A stretch of DNA of 64,000 bases from Candidatus Opimibacter skivensis. Its GTDB lineage: Bacteria; Bacteroidota; Bacteroidia; Chitinophagales; Saprospiraceae. The stretch covers positions 1 through 64,000 of the forward strand of contig JADKHH010000003.1 of NCBI GenBank assembly GCA_016721905.1. The letters run 5' to 3'. Within the stretch, counting starts at the first letter, position 1; the number at the start of each line of letters is the position of its first letter. The notes under the pieces are model-generated. The model was given only the letters and a program-made list of their open reading frames with translations. It ran no database searches and had not been told where the DNA came from. Positions 16,874 through 24,023 of this stretch are shown one piece after another. The translations under genes were made by a program, and so were the position numbers.

Positions 16874-17839
16874 ATGATAATGGTGTTTGCGGAAACGCAG
16901 GATGGAAAGATTAAAAGGTCAGCTCTGGAATCGGTGTATTATGGTTCTAAGGTAGCTGCCGCACAGGGTACTACTTGTGCAGCATTGGTCCTGGGCCAGG
17001 TTGAGGATGGTGGTAAATTAGGCGCCTACGGTGCAAATGAAGTATGGCAGGTCAATGATGCAAAGCTTGCTTCATTTGATAGCCAGACTTATGCGGAGGT
17101 GATTGCAAAAGTAGCTGCAGATAAGCAGGCTAATGTGATTATCCTACCCGATAGCTCTAATGGAAAGAGCCTGACCGGACTCGTTGCTGTGAAACTCAAA
17201 GCTGGTGTGCTTAGTGGAGTGAATAAACTTCCTGAGTGGAAGGACGGCAAGCTGTATGTGGAGCGTGCATTGTTTTCAGGAAAAGCCTTTGCATCCTGCA
17301 GAATTGACAGCTCAAATGCGGTCTTATCCATTGCAGGCAATACATTGAAGCCGGTTGCAGAAGGAAGTGAAGTTGCAGTAACATCACTTACTGTTGATGT
17401 CCCTGATGCAAAAACTAAAGTATTGAGTGTCAACAGATCTGTCGGGATCGTCCCATTACCTGAAGCGGAAGTCGTGGTTTCGGCTGGACGCGGTATGAAA
17501 GATCCATCTAACTGGGGAATCGTAGAAGACCTTGCTTCTGTATTAGGGGCTACAACGGCTTGTTCGAGACCAGTGGCCGACAGTGGCTGGAGACCTCATC
17601 ATGAGCACGTAGGGCAAACCGGTATTGCTATTCGTCCAAATCTCTATATAGCGATAGGTATTTCAGGAGCTATTCAGCACCTGGCTGGGGTCAATAGTTC
17701 AAAAGTAATCGTCGTGATCAATAAAGACCCTGAAGCGCCTTTCTTCAAGGCTGCAGATTATGGAGTCGTTGGTGATTTGTTTGAAGTGGTGCCCAGACTG
17801 ACAGAAGCCATTAAGAAATTGAAATCAGCGGGTCACTAA
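16874..17839 (+). CDS. etfA: Electron transfer flavoprotein subunit alpha
   Basis: The 321 residues contain the FAD-binding signature of EtfA. This comprises GRGMKDPSNWGIVEDLASVLGA, the SRPVADSGW segment, QTGIAIRPNLYIAIGISGAI and INKDPEAPFFKAADYGVVGD. It forms a heterodimer with EtfB and feeds electrons to an ETF:quinone oxidoreductase, which is not in this window. The ATG at 16874 is followed by a second ATG two codons on; either could be used. The bifunctional nuclease gene lies 91 bp downstream on the same strand. Confidence 0.95.
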   Translation: MIMVFAETQDGKIKRSALESVYYGSKVAAAQGTTCAALVLGQVEDGGKLGAYGANEVWQVNDAKLASFDSQTYAEVIAKVAADKQANVIILPDSSNGKSLTGLVAVKLKAGVLSGVNKLPEWKDGKLYVERALFSGKAFASCRIDSSNAVLSIAGNTLKPVAEGSEVAVTSLTVDVPDAKTKVLSVNRSVGIVPLPEAEVVVSAGRGMKDPSNWGIVEDLASVLGATTACSRPVADSGWRPHHEHVGQTGIAIRPNLYIAIGISGAIQHLAGVNSSKVIVVINKDPEAPFFKAADYGVVGDLFEVVPRLTEAIKKLKSAGH

Positions 17840-17930
17840 AAGGTTAATGGAAGCATAAGGTGAACCTGGGTAGAACATTAAAGGGCCAATCACCATTTTT
17901 ACATATATTTCGACATTGTAGCCAGATTAC

Positions 17931-18536
17931 GTGGAAAAGATTGAACTCTATATAGTTACCCTGACCCATAGCGTCACCCAGTCCAGCAATTATGCGGTGG
18001 TCATGGGTGAAGTCGATGGCAACAGGCGACTGCCGATCGTCATTGGAGGCTTTGAAGCCCAGGCTATTGCGGTAGCGATGGAGGGTATGGTCCCTTCACG
18101 TCCCCTGACACATGACCTGTTGAAAAACACACTCGATACCTTCGAAATCGAAGTCACCGAAATCCTGATCAATAACCTGGTAGAAGGCGTATTCCACGCA
18201 CGTATCGTCTGCATGCAGCACGGTCGCGAATTTGAAATCGATTCCAGGACCTCTGATGCCATCGCGATGGCTGTTCGGTATGGATGCCCGATTTTTACCT
18301 ACGACTTCATCCTCGATGCCGCCGGCGTCAGAATCGAAGAGCCACTCCCAGGCGAGTCCGAAGAAGTAAAGGAAGAAACCAAACCTAAACGCCGCCGCCG
18401 CGGTTACTCCGAATATTCACTAGATGATCTCACCGCCATGCTCGACAAAGTCATCGGCGAAGAAGATTACGAGAAAGCCGCCAAGATCCGCGATGAGATC
18501 AACAAGCGGAAAGAAGAAGAAAGTAGTGAGCAGTGA
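17931..18536 (+). CDS. Bifunctional nuclease (DUF151) with C-terminal UVR motif
   Basis: The 201-residue protein starts at GTG. Its BFN/DUF151 domain (about residues 1-135) reads YAVVMGEVDGNRRLPIVIGG, EAQAIAVAMEG and SRTSDAIAMAVRYGCPIF. A charged linker with KPKRRRRGY follows, then a UvrB/UvrC-type UVR motif (LDKVIGEEDYEKAAKIRDEI). This fusion is common in Bacteroidota and often follows etfBA. It is probably a cytoplasmic nucleic-acid enzyme, but its role is not settled. The final codons (SSEQ stop) are themselves part of a TGAGCAG heptamer array, so the C-terminus may have been shaped by repeat growth. Confidence 0.88.
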   Translation: MEKIELYIVTLTHSVTQSSNYAVVMGEVDGNRRLPIVIGGFEAQAIAVAMEGMVPSRPLTHDLLKNTLDTFEIEVTEILINNLVEGVFHARIVCMQHGREFEIDSRTSDAIAMAVRYGCPIFTYDFILDAAGVRIEEPLPGESEEVKEETKPKRRRRGYSEYSLDDLTAMLDKVIGEEDYEKAAKIRDEINKRKEEESSEQ

Positions 18537-18547
18537 GCAGTGAGCAA
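18527..18547. repeat. TGAGCAG heptamer array across a stop codon
   Basis: TGAGCAG (18527-18533), TGAGCAG (18534-18540) and TGAGCAA (18541-18547). The second unit supplies the TGA stop of the nuclease gene; the first is read as coding sequence. Confidence 0.85.
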
Positions 18548-18561
18548 CTAAATTTCAGGAT

Positions 18562-18602
18562 AAAAAAGTAGAGACGCGATTCATCGCGTCTCTACTTTTT
18601 TT
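18562..18602. terminator. Bidirectional terminator with GATTCATC core
   Basis: AAAAAAGTAGAGACGCGA pairs perfectly with TCGCGTCTCTACTTTTTT around TTCA. Six A residues open it and six or more T residues close it, so it works on both strands. It separates the convergent nuclease and hydrolase genes. The core GATTCATC recurs in the terminator at 46738. Confidence 0.9.
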
Positions 18603-18616
18603 CATATAGCCGTTCG

Positions 18617-18636
18617 TTCAAGTCTCCAGACTTGAA
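18617..18636. repeat. Short inverted repeat TTCAAGTCT-CC-AGACTTGAA
   Basis: A perfect 9-bp inverted repeat with a two-base centre. More small hairpins follow (GCGTC/GACGC near 18650). The function is unknown; it may be debris of a REP-like element. Confidence 0.6.
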
Positions 18637-18689
18637 TGTAATATTCCGCGTCTCCTGACGCGTTCGTAGTCTCTAGACATTCACAACGG

Positions 18690-18724
18690 AAGTTCACAAC
18701 TCACAACTCACAATTCACACATCA
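18690..18724 (-). repeat. TGAGTTG-type heptamer array from the hydrolase stop codon
   Basis: On the minus strand: TGATGTG, TGAATTG, TGAGTTG, TGAGTTG, TGAACTT. The first unit contains the TGA stop codon (18724-18722) of the hydrolase gene. Confidence 0.85.
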
Positions 18725-20122
18725 CTTCGTCTGCACGTTCACCCAGGCAAGAATCTGCGTCAAAGCAGCAGGCGACATCGTCTGCTCAATCGTAGCATAT
18801 TCTTCCGGTGATCCTGTTGTACACTCCTGAAATAAATGATTCAGTCCTGGTAGCTCCTGAAAGGTCCCTTTTTTATTTCCTCCTTTTTTAAGCGCGGCTT
18901 CAATGGCTCCAAGGTTTTCTTTCGGTGGTACTTGCAGATCTTTTTCTCCATTTAATGCAAGCACAGGGCATTTTACTTTTTCAAGCACCGGTGCAGGATC
19001 ATGCTGGATAAAATACTGCATCCATGGATTGGCCAGTTGATCCACCATCGATTGAATTAATTCGTCAGCAGTCATGCCTTGGGGCACTTCAAAATCAGGG
19101 TTGTCTTTAAAACGCGTATTGTAATAGCTAGTCAAATCTGTTTTGAGTTGTTCAATGTCGGTTGATGCTGTGACGATGGCATAAGCCCCTCTATTGTAAT
19201 CTTGTGCTTTTGCTACATCTTCATCACTCACGCCATACACTTTGCTGATCAATGCCTGCTGTAACAATAGCAGTTCTCCGCCTGGGATACCTGTACCGGC
19301 GAGCAAAACGATGAAAGCAATATTTTTTGAATTCGCCGCAACCATCGGAGCGACAACACCGCCTTCACTATGACCGATCAGCCCGATTTTCTTTTTATTG
19401 ATTTCTTTCCTGCCTAGTAGATAAGTAACACCTGCTTCAACATCTGTTGCAAAATCCTTAGAAGTAGCTGTGCCAAAATTTCCTTTCGAAGCTGCCGTGC
19501 CTCTGTCATCATAACGCAATACGGCTATGCCATTTCTGGTGAGATAATCAGATAGTACAAGAAATGGTTTGTGGCCCAGCAGTTCTTCATCCCTGTTTTG
19601 AGGCCCGCTGCCACTGATGAGGATTACTACCGGAAAAACACCATCCTTGTTCGGCAAAGTGAGTGTACCGGCCAATTCAATGCCTGCTTTCTCATTTTTG
19701 AAAGTGATATCCTCTGAATGATATGGATAGGGCTTCGTCGGCTCCTGTGGTCTTTTTAGTATTTCTTTTTCAATCACCTCCCGTGTTAAGTTCATCGGAA
19801 ATAACTGACCTGCTTGCTTGAAATTGCCGGCGATCACACCATCACTTCCCAAAACACCCTCATATTCAATCCCGGCTGCTGGTATCGTAAAGCGAATAGT
19901 TGCATCTGCAAAGGTTGTAGTCTCCACCGGCAACCCGTTCGCACCCTGATCAGGACTATCCATCGTGGACGCATATCCTGTCTCTGTTTTTTCAACATGA
20001 AATACAAGCCGCAGTTGTGCTCCCGGAACTTTCAGTATCCCATTCCATTGCCCCGTCACATCCTGCCCGAACATCACCAATGCCGACAGACCAAGCATAA
20101 TTGTACATGCTACTTTTCTCAT
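18722..20122 (-). CDS. Secreted alpha/beta hydrolase family protein
   Basis: This 466-residue protein (start at MRKVACTIMLGLSALVMFGQ, 20122) has a signal peptide and a beta-rich N-terminal domain (about 25-110, VTGQWNGILKVPGAQLRLVF). An alpha/beta-hydrolase domain follows. The nucleophile is in LIGHSEGGVVAP (Ser near 252), the acid is probably in LNGEKDLQVP, and the His in LPGLNHLFQE. Such two-domain proteins are common Bacteroidota esterase or peptidase-like enzymes with no assigned substrate. Two more codons upstream (MEMRK) are an alternative start. It converges on the nuclease gene across the terminator at 18562. Confidence 0.85.
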   Translation of the reverse strand: MRKVACTIMLGLSALVMFGQDVTGQWNGILKVPGAQLRLVFHVEKTETGYASTMDSPDQGANGLPVETTTFADATIRFTIPAAGIEYEGVLGSDGVIAGNFKQAGQLFPMNLTREVIEKEILKRPQEPTKPYPYHSEDITFKNEKAGIELAGTLTLPNKDGVFPVVILISGSGPQNRDEELLGHKPFLVLSDYLTRNGIAVLRYDDRGTAASKGNFGTATSKDFATDVEAGVTYLLGRKEINKKKIGLIGHSEGGVVAPMVAANSKNIAFIVLLAGTGIPGGELLLLQQALISKVYGVSDEDVAKAQDYNRGAYAIVTASTDIEQLKTDLTSYYNTRFKDNPDFEVPQGMTADELIQSMVDQLANPWMQYFIQHDPAPVLEKVKCPVLALNGEKDLQVPPKENLGAIEAALKKGGNKKGTFQELPGLNHLFQECTTGSPEEYATIEQTMSPAALTQILAWVNVQTK

Positions 20123-20177
20123 TTCCATTTCAGATTTAAATATCAAATGAATAATTATTCAAAACACCACCCATTTT

Positions 20178-20341
20178 TTACTGAATACCGCTTACTGAAT
20201 ACCGCTTACCGATTACTGCTTACCGGTAACTGAACACCGAATACTGGAATTAGCTACCAGCTACCAGCTTCCAGAGTATACTCCATACTCACTACACAAT
20301 CTTGCTAACTGCCAACTGCTCACTTCTAACTGCTAACTTTT
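20178..20341. repeat. Heptamer tandem arrays in the gap upstream of the hydrolase gene
   Basis: Fourteen heptamers run in phase from 20178 to 20275: TTACTGA, ATACCGC, TTACTGA, ATACCGC, TTACCGA, TTACTGC, TTACCGG, TAACTGA, ACACCGA, ATACTGG, AATTAGC, TACCAGC, TACCAGC, TTCCAGA. A second run of five (AACTGCC, AACTGCT, CACTTCT, AACTGCT, AACTTTT) covers 20307-20341. The rest of the gap (20123-20429) is pyrimidine-rich low-complexity sequence. No gene is seen. Confidence 0.8.
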
Positions 20342-20429
20342 CCCTTGCTCCCTTCATCCTTTTAGCCTCTTTGCCCTTTGCTCTTTGCCTCTTCAAGCCT
20401 AACTGGCCCTTCAGCCATTGCTCTCTGCT

Positions 20430-21353
20430 CTATGCTTTCTCCCACAAATGATACGGATAAACCCCCTCATCAAGAAGCGTGTTGAGACGTTCGCTTACAA
20501 ACTCCTTATCCTCCCTGTACGTTACCCCAAACCACTCCGCATCACATTCCAGTACTTGGGTTTGCCTTTCGCCTGAACGAATCAGGCTGTCAATGAGTGA
20601 TGGGATATAATATTCAGATTTCAACTCCTGTCCGGATGCTTTAAAGAAGGCATCAAAATCCGCTTCGAAAAAGGTAAAGTAAGAAGGATAAAATCCCCAC
20701 ATGTTCATCGACACAGGCGTGTCCGGTGTCAGTATTTTATTGGAACCATCTTCAGCTGGATACGAAATCACTCCATCCGCATCACGGCCTATTTGCTTGC
20801 ATTCTTCGATGCTGGCCAGGTATCCATCAGCATCCTTTTTGCAAACACCACGATTGACAGTACCGTGCTCAGATAGTGTATTGGCAAGTTTATATCCAAC
20901 GACACTGTAATCTTCCTTTGCTCTTTCCGTGGTGAGAAATTCAAATAGCGTTACGTAAGCCTCAGGTCCATAGTAGTCATCAGCATTGATCACTGCAAAA
21001 GGACCTTTAACCGCGGAGTGAGCTACCCACACAGCATGACCTGTTCCCCATGGTTTGTCACGCTCAGCAGGATATTGATAGGGAGCAGGGAGATTAGGTA
21101 ACTCCTGATAGACATAGTCTACCTCCATCAACCCTTTGAGTTTCGGATCAAAGACTTCCCTGAATTTATCCGCAAAGTATTCACGGATGATAAAAACCAC
21201 ATGATTAAAACCTGCGCGATGCGCGTCATAGAGGCTATAGTCAATTATCGTTTCGCCATTGGGTCCAAAAGAATCCATTTGTTTGAGTCCACCATAGCGG
21301 CTTCCCATACCGGCGGCAAGGACCACCAGTGATATTTTTTCGGTTTTATGCAT
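20430..21353 (-). CDS. Sugar-phosphate nucleotidyltransferase family protein
   Basis: The 307-residue protein opens with the nucleotide-binding loop VVLAAGMGSRYGGLKQMDSF and has FAVINADDYYGPEAY, which supplies the metal-binding acidic residue. It belongs to the GalU/RmlA-like family that makes NDP-sugars from sugar-1-phosphates; the exact sugar is not clear. The ATG at 21353 (MHKTEK) is chosen over a GTG two codons upstream. It starts 17 bp after the stop of the TMTC-like gene, so both may form an operon. The stop codon begins two TAGAGCA/GAGAGCA heptamers. Confidence 0.85.
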   Translation of the reverse strand: MHKTEKISLVVLAAGMGSRYGGLKQMDSFGPNGETIIDYSLYDAHRAGFNHVVFIIREYFADKFREVFDPKLKGLMEVDYVYQELPNLPAPYQYPAERDKPWGTGHAVWVAHSAVKGPFAVINADDYYGPEAYVTLFEFLTTERAKEDYSVVGYKLANTLSEHGTVNRGVCKKDADGYLASIEECKQIGRDADGVISYPAEDGSNKILTPDTPVSMNMWGFYPSYFTFFEADFDAFFKASGQELKSEYYIPSLIDSLIRSGERQTQVLECDAEWFGVTYREDKEFVSERLNTLLDEGVYPYHLWEKA

Positions 21354-21370
21354 GATCACATTTTCTTTGG

Positions 21371-23191
21371 TTATTGTATCCCGATCAATTGTCTGAACGA
21401 GGGATCGATTTCAGTTCCAAATTCCAGGGCCTTCACCGCAAACTTTTGGGCAGAGGATATTTCATTCAGCATATAGTAGCATCTGGACAAGTTGAGGTAA
21501 TAGGATCCGCTTGTTGGATTAATGCGTATCGCTTGTTCGAAGTCTGCTTTTGCTTCCGCATATTTTTTCTGCTTATTAAAGTAGATGACACCACGGTTGT
21601 TGATATATTCTGCTTTATCAGGATACCTGCTGATGAGTTGATTGTAGAGGGTGATGGCTGATTCAGATTGCCCGTTAGCATCCTGTGCTCTGGCCAGGAC
21701 AAACAATGCCGCCTCTTTTTGAGGAAACAATTTGATTAATTTTTCAGCATCGGCCAGTGCTTTTTCTTTTTCCTTGTTTTCAAAATAAGCCCGTGATCTC
21801 CATTCCAATGCGTCCGCATAGTTGGGATCAGATTCAAGTGCTTTTGAAAGATGGCTGATTACCTCTGGCCACACTTGTTTGTCATAGAGATCCAGTCCTT
21901 TGTTAGTCCACGCGCGGGGACTTTCCGGATATTGCTCCAGTACATTTTCCCATAGAACCTGGCTGTTGTTCCATACGGGAATTCTGGTCCATGTCAAATA
22001 CGCCAGTGCTGCAATCCACACACCAGCAATGCCGATGATAATCCACTTGTATTTCGACAAGTTATTTTTCAAACCTCCGGTAACTTCCATAGCAAGCATG
22101 AAAAATATACCGATATAGGGTACATACGTATACCTCTCCGCGACCACTGCATTGCCAATGGAGATAAGTTGCAGTACAAGGATCAGATTGATGAGGTAAA
22201 AGCTAAAACCAAACAGGTAATTTCTATTACGTACTTTCAGTAATAAGAATGCAACGCCTGCGATGGTAGCAGCGGTAGCAAGATAGTAGTACGCATTGAG
22301 TTCCGTAGGAAAAGGGTGTAACGCTGAAAGAGGGTAGGGGACTACTAATTTAACCAGATACCAAATCACACCATAGCCTGCAAAGCAAATCCTGTCAAGC
22401 ACACCATAGAGTTCAACGGAAGCCACTGCTTTTTTAACCTGGATCGCCAGTGTTGCATATGCGATTATGCCAGACAAAATAAACATCGGTATTTTTTCAA
22501 CGACCCATGACCAGTTCCATTCCCGCTTGAGATAATAATCAATTGCCAGGAGTGATAGTGGTAAAACAATTGCCGCAGGTTTGCAGAGTAGAGATACAGC
22601 ACCAAGCGCAGTAGCGAATATCAGATATTTTGTTTGCCGGATCTTTACATACTTCACATACGCAATCATCGCAGCCACATAAAAGAGTGTATACAACAAG
22701 TCTTTCCTTTCTGAAATCCATGCCACGGATTCAACATGCATCGGATGTATGCCAAAGAGTAATGCCACAATCGCACTGACCCATCGATTGCCGGAAGACA
22801 ATAACCAGATAAACCAAAAAACCAATCCCGTATTGATGACATGCAACAACACACTCGTCAGGTGATAGGACATGGGACTGAGCTCCGCAAACTGATAATT
22901 GATCGCAAGACTCAGTATCGTCAACGGATGATAATTGGATACGACAGGTGTGGTAAAGATCGCTTTCAGGCCATCAGCATCCAGTGACTTGAGCAATGGA
23001 TTACTGGTGACATACAATACGTCATCCCAGTTCGTAAACCCATTCTGTAGTGCGGGGAGAAAGAGGACAAAGGTGATGGCCAGTACAGGCACCAGATACT
23101 TCCACATAGAGGTGGACAGTTCTACTGACGTTTCAGGTTTTCGGACCCTGACTTTCGCCTTTTCAGTTGTTTTTTTTCGTTTTTCTGCCAT
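21371..23191 (-). CDS. TMTC-like membrane protein with C-terminal TPR repeats
   Basis: The 606 residues have a lysine-rich start and about ten transmembrane helices. They include the motif FGIHPMHVESVAWISERKDL, which is diagnostic of the TMTC/DUF1736 family related to protein O-mannosyltransferases. The last ~190 residues are TPR units (SPRAWTNKGLDLYDKQ, DPNYADALEWRSRAYFEN, KAEYINNRGVIYFNKQKK). In eukaryotes TMTC proteins mannosylate target proteins; bacterial members are unstudied. A role in envelope glycosylation with the downstream nucleotidyltransferase is inferred from position only. Confidence 0.82.
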   Translation of the reverse strand: MAEKRKKTTEKAKVRVRKPETSVELSTSMWKYLVPVLAITFVLFLPALQNGFTNWDDVLYVTSNPLLKSLDADGLKAIFTTPVVSNYHPLTILSLAINYQFAELSPMSYHLTSVLLHVINTGLVFWFIWLLSSGNRWVSAIVALLFGIHPMHVESVAWISERKDLLYTLFYVAAMIAYVKYVKIRQTKYLIFATALGAVSLLCKPAAIVLPLSLLAIDYYLKREWNWSWVVEKIPMFILSGIIAYATLAIQVKKAVASVELYGVLDRICFAGYGVIWYLVKLVVPYPLSALHPFPTELNAYYYLATAATIAGVAFLLLKVRNRNYLFGFSFYLINLILVLQLISIGNAVVAERYTYVPYIGIFFMLAMEVTGGLKNNLSKYKWIIIGIAGVWIAALAYLTWTRIPVWNNSQVLWENVLEQYPESPRAWTNKGLDLYDKQVWPEVISHLSKALESDPNYADALEWRSRAYFENKEKEKALADAEKLIKLFPQKEAALFVLARAQDANGQSESAITLYNQLISRYPDKAEYINNRGVIYFNKQKKYAEAKADFEQAIRINPTSGSYYLNLSRCYYMLNEISSAQKFAVKALEFGTEIDPSFRQLIGIQ

Positions 23192-23274
23192 GATGCTGAT
23201 TCGCCCAAAATTAACAGAAATTGTGGGCTCTTCGCCCTTTCCTTCGCCTTCGCCTCAGCCTCAGCCTTAATTCT

Positions 23275-23282
23275 TACTTTTG
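23275..23282 (+). promoter_or_regulatory. -7 promoter element of rpe
   Basis: TACTTTTG matches TAnnTTTG, 51 bp before the rpe ATG. It follows a short TTCGCC/TCAGCC hexamer repeat (about 23240-23268). Confidence 0.55.
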
Positions 23283-23333
23283 CCCCGAATCCTCCATGGA
23301 CAAGATCAAGCAGCTAAAAATCGTTAGAAAATT

Positions 23334-24023
23334 ATGAAACGGATCCCCCATATCATCGCCCCATCCATACTTTCCGCTGACTTTGGCAACCTCAACAGTA
23401 CCATCGACCTCATCAATGCCAGTGAGGCCGACTGGTTTCACGTTGATGTCATGGACGGTATGTTTGTCCCCAATATCAGCTTTGGCTTTCCGGTCATGGA
23501 GGCACTGCAGCGCAGGGCTACCAAACCCCTCGACGTCCACCTCATGATCGAATCACCCGAACGCTATATCGAGCGGTTCAGAGCCTTGGGAGCTCATGTG
23601 ATCACGGTCCATTTAGAAGCCTGCAAGCACCTGCATCGCGTCATCCATCAGATCAAGGAAACAGGAGCACTGGCCGGCGTTGCCATTAATCCCCATACCT
23701 CTGTGACCCAACTGGCAGATGTACTGGGCGATCTCGACCTGGTATTAGTCATGTCAGTTAATCCTGGCTTTGGCGGACAGAAATTTATTTACCAATCCAT
23801 TCCGAAAGTAGCCCAGCTCAGGCAAATGGCGACTGAGAGAAACCTCTTCCCTTATATTGAAGTTGACGGAGGTATCGGTCCACATAACGCAGAGCGTGTT
23901 TTACAGGCCGGAGCAAATGCTTTAGTTGCCGGAAATGCTGTGCTCGGCGCTGAGGACCCCAATGCAGTAATCCGCAATTTGAAAGCGATTGGACAAGAAG
24001 GTTTTAAAAGCATTCCCGCTTGA
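23334..24023 (+). CDS. rpe: Ribulose-phosphate 3-epimerase
   Basis: Rpe interconverts ribulose-5-phosphate and xylulose-5-phosphate in the pentose phosphate pathway. The 229 residues show APSILSADFGNL, WFHVDVMDGMFVPNISFG, DVHLMIE, VMSVNPGFGGQKF and EVDGGIGPHNA, covering the metal and phosphate sites of this TIM-barrel family. Its TGA stop overlaps the TTG start of the TonB receptor gene (TTGA), which suggests coupled translation. Confidence 0.97.
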   Translation: MKRIPHIIAPSILSADFGNLNSTIDLINASEADWFHVDVMDGMFVPNISFGFPVMEALQRRATKPLDVHLMIESPERYIERFRALGAHVITVHLEACKHLHRVIHQIKETGALAGVAINPHTSVTQLADVLGDLDLVLVMSVNPGFGGQKFIYQSIPKVAQLRQMATERNLFPYIEVDGGIGPHNAERVLQAGANALVAGNAVLGAEDPNAVIRNLKAIGQEGFKSIPA

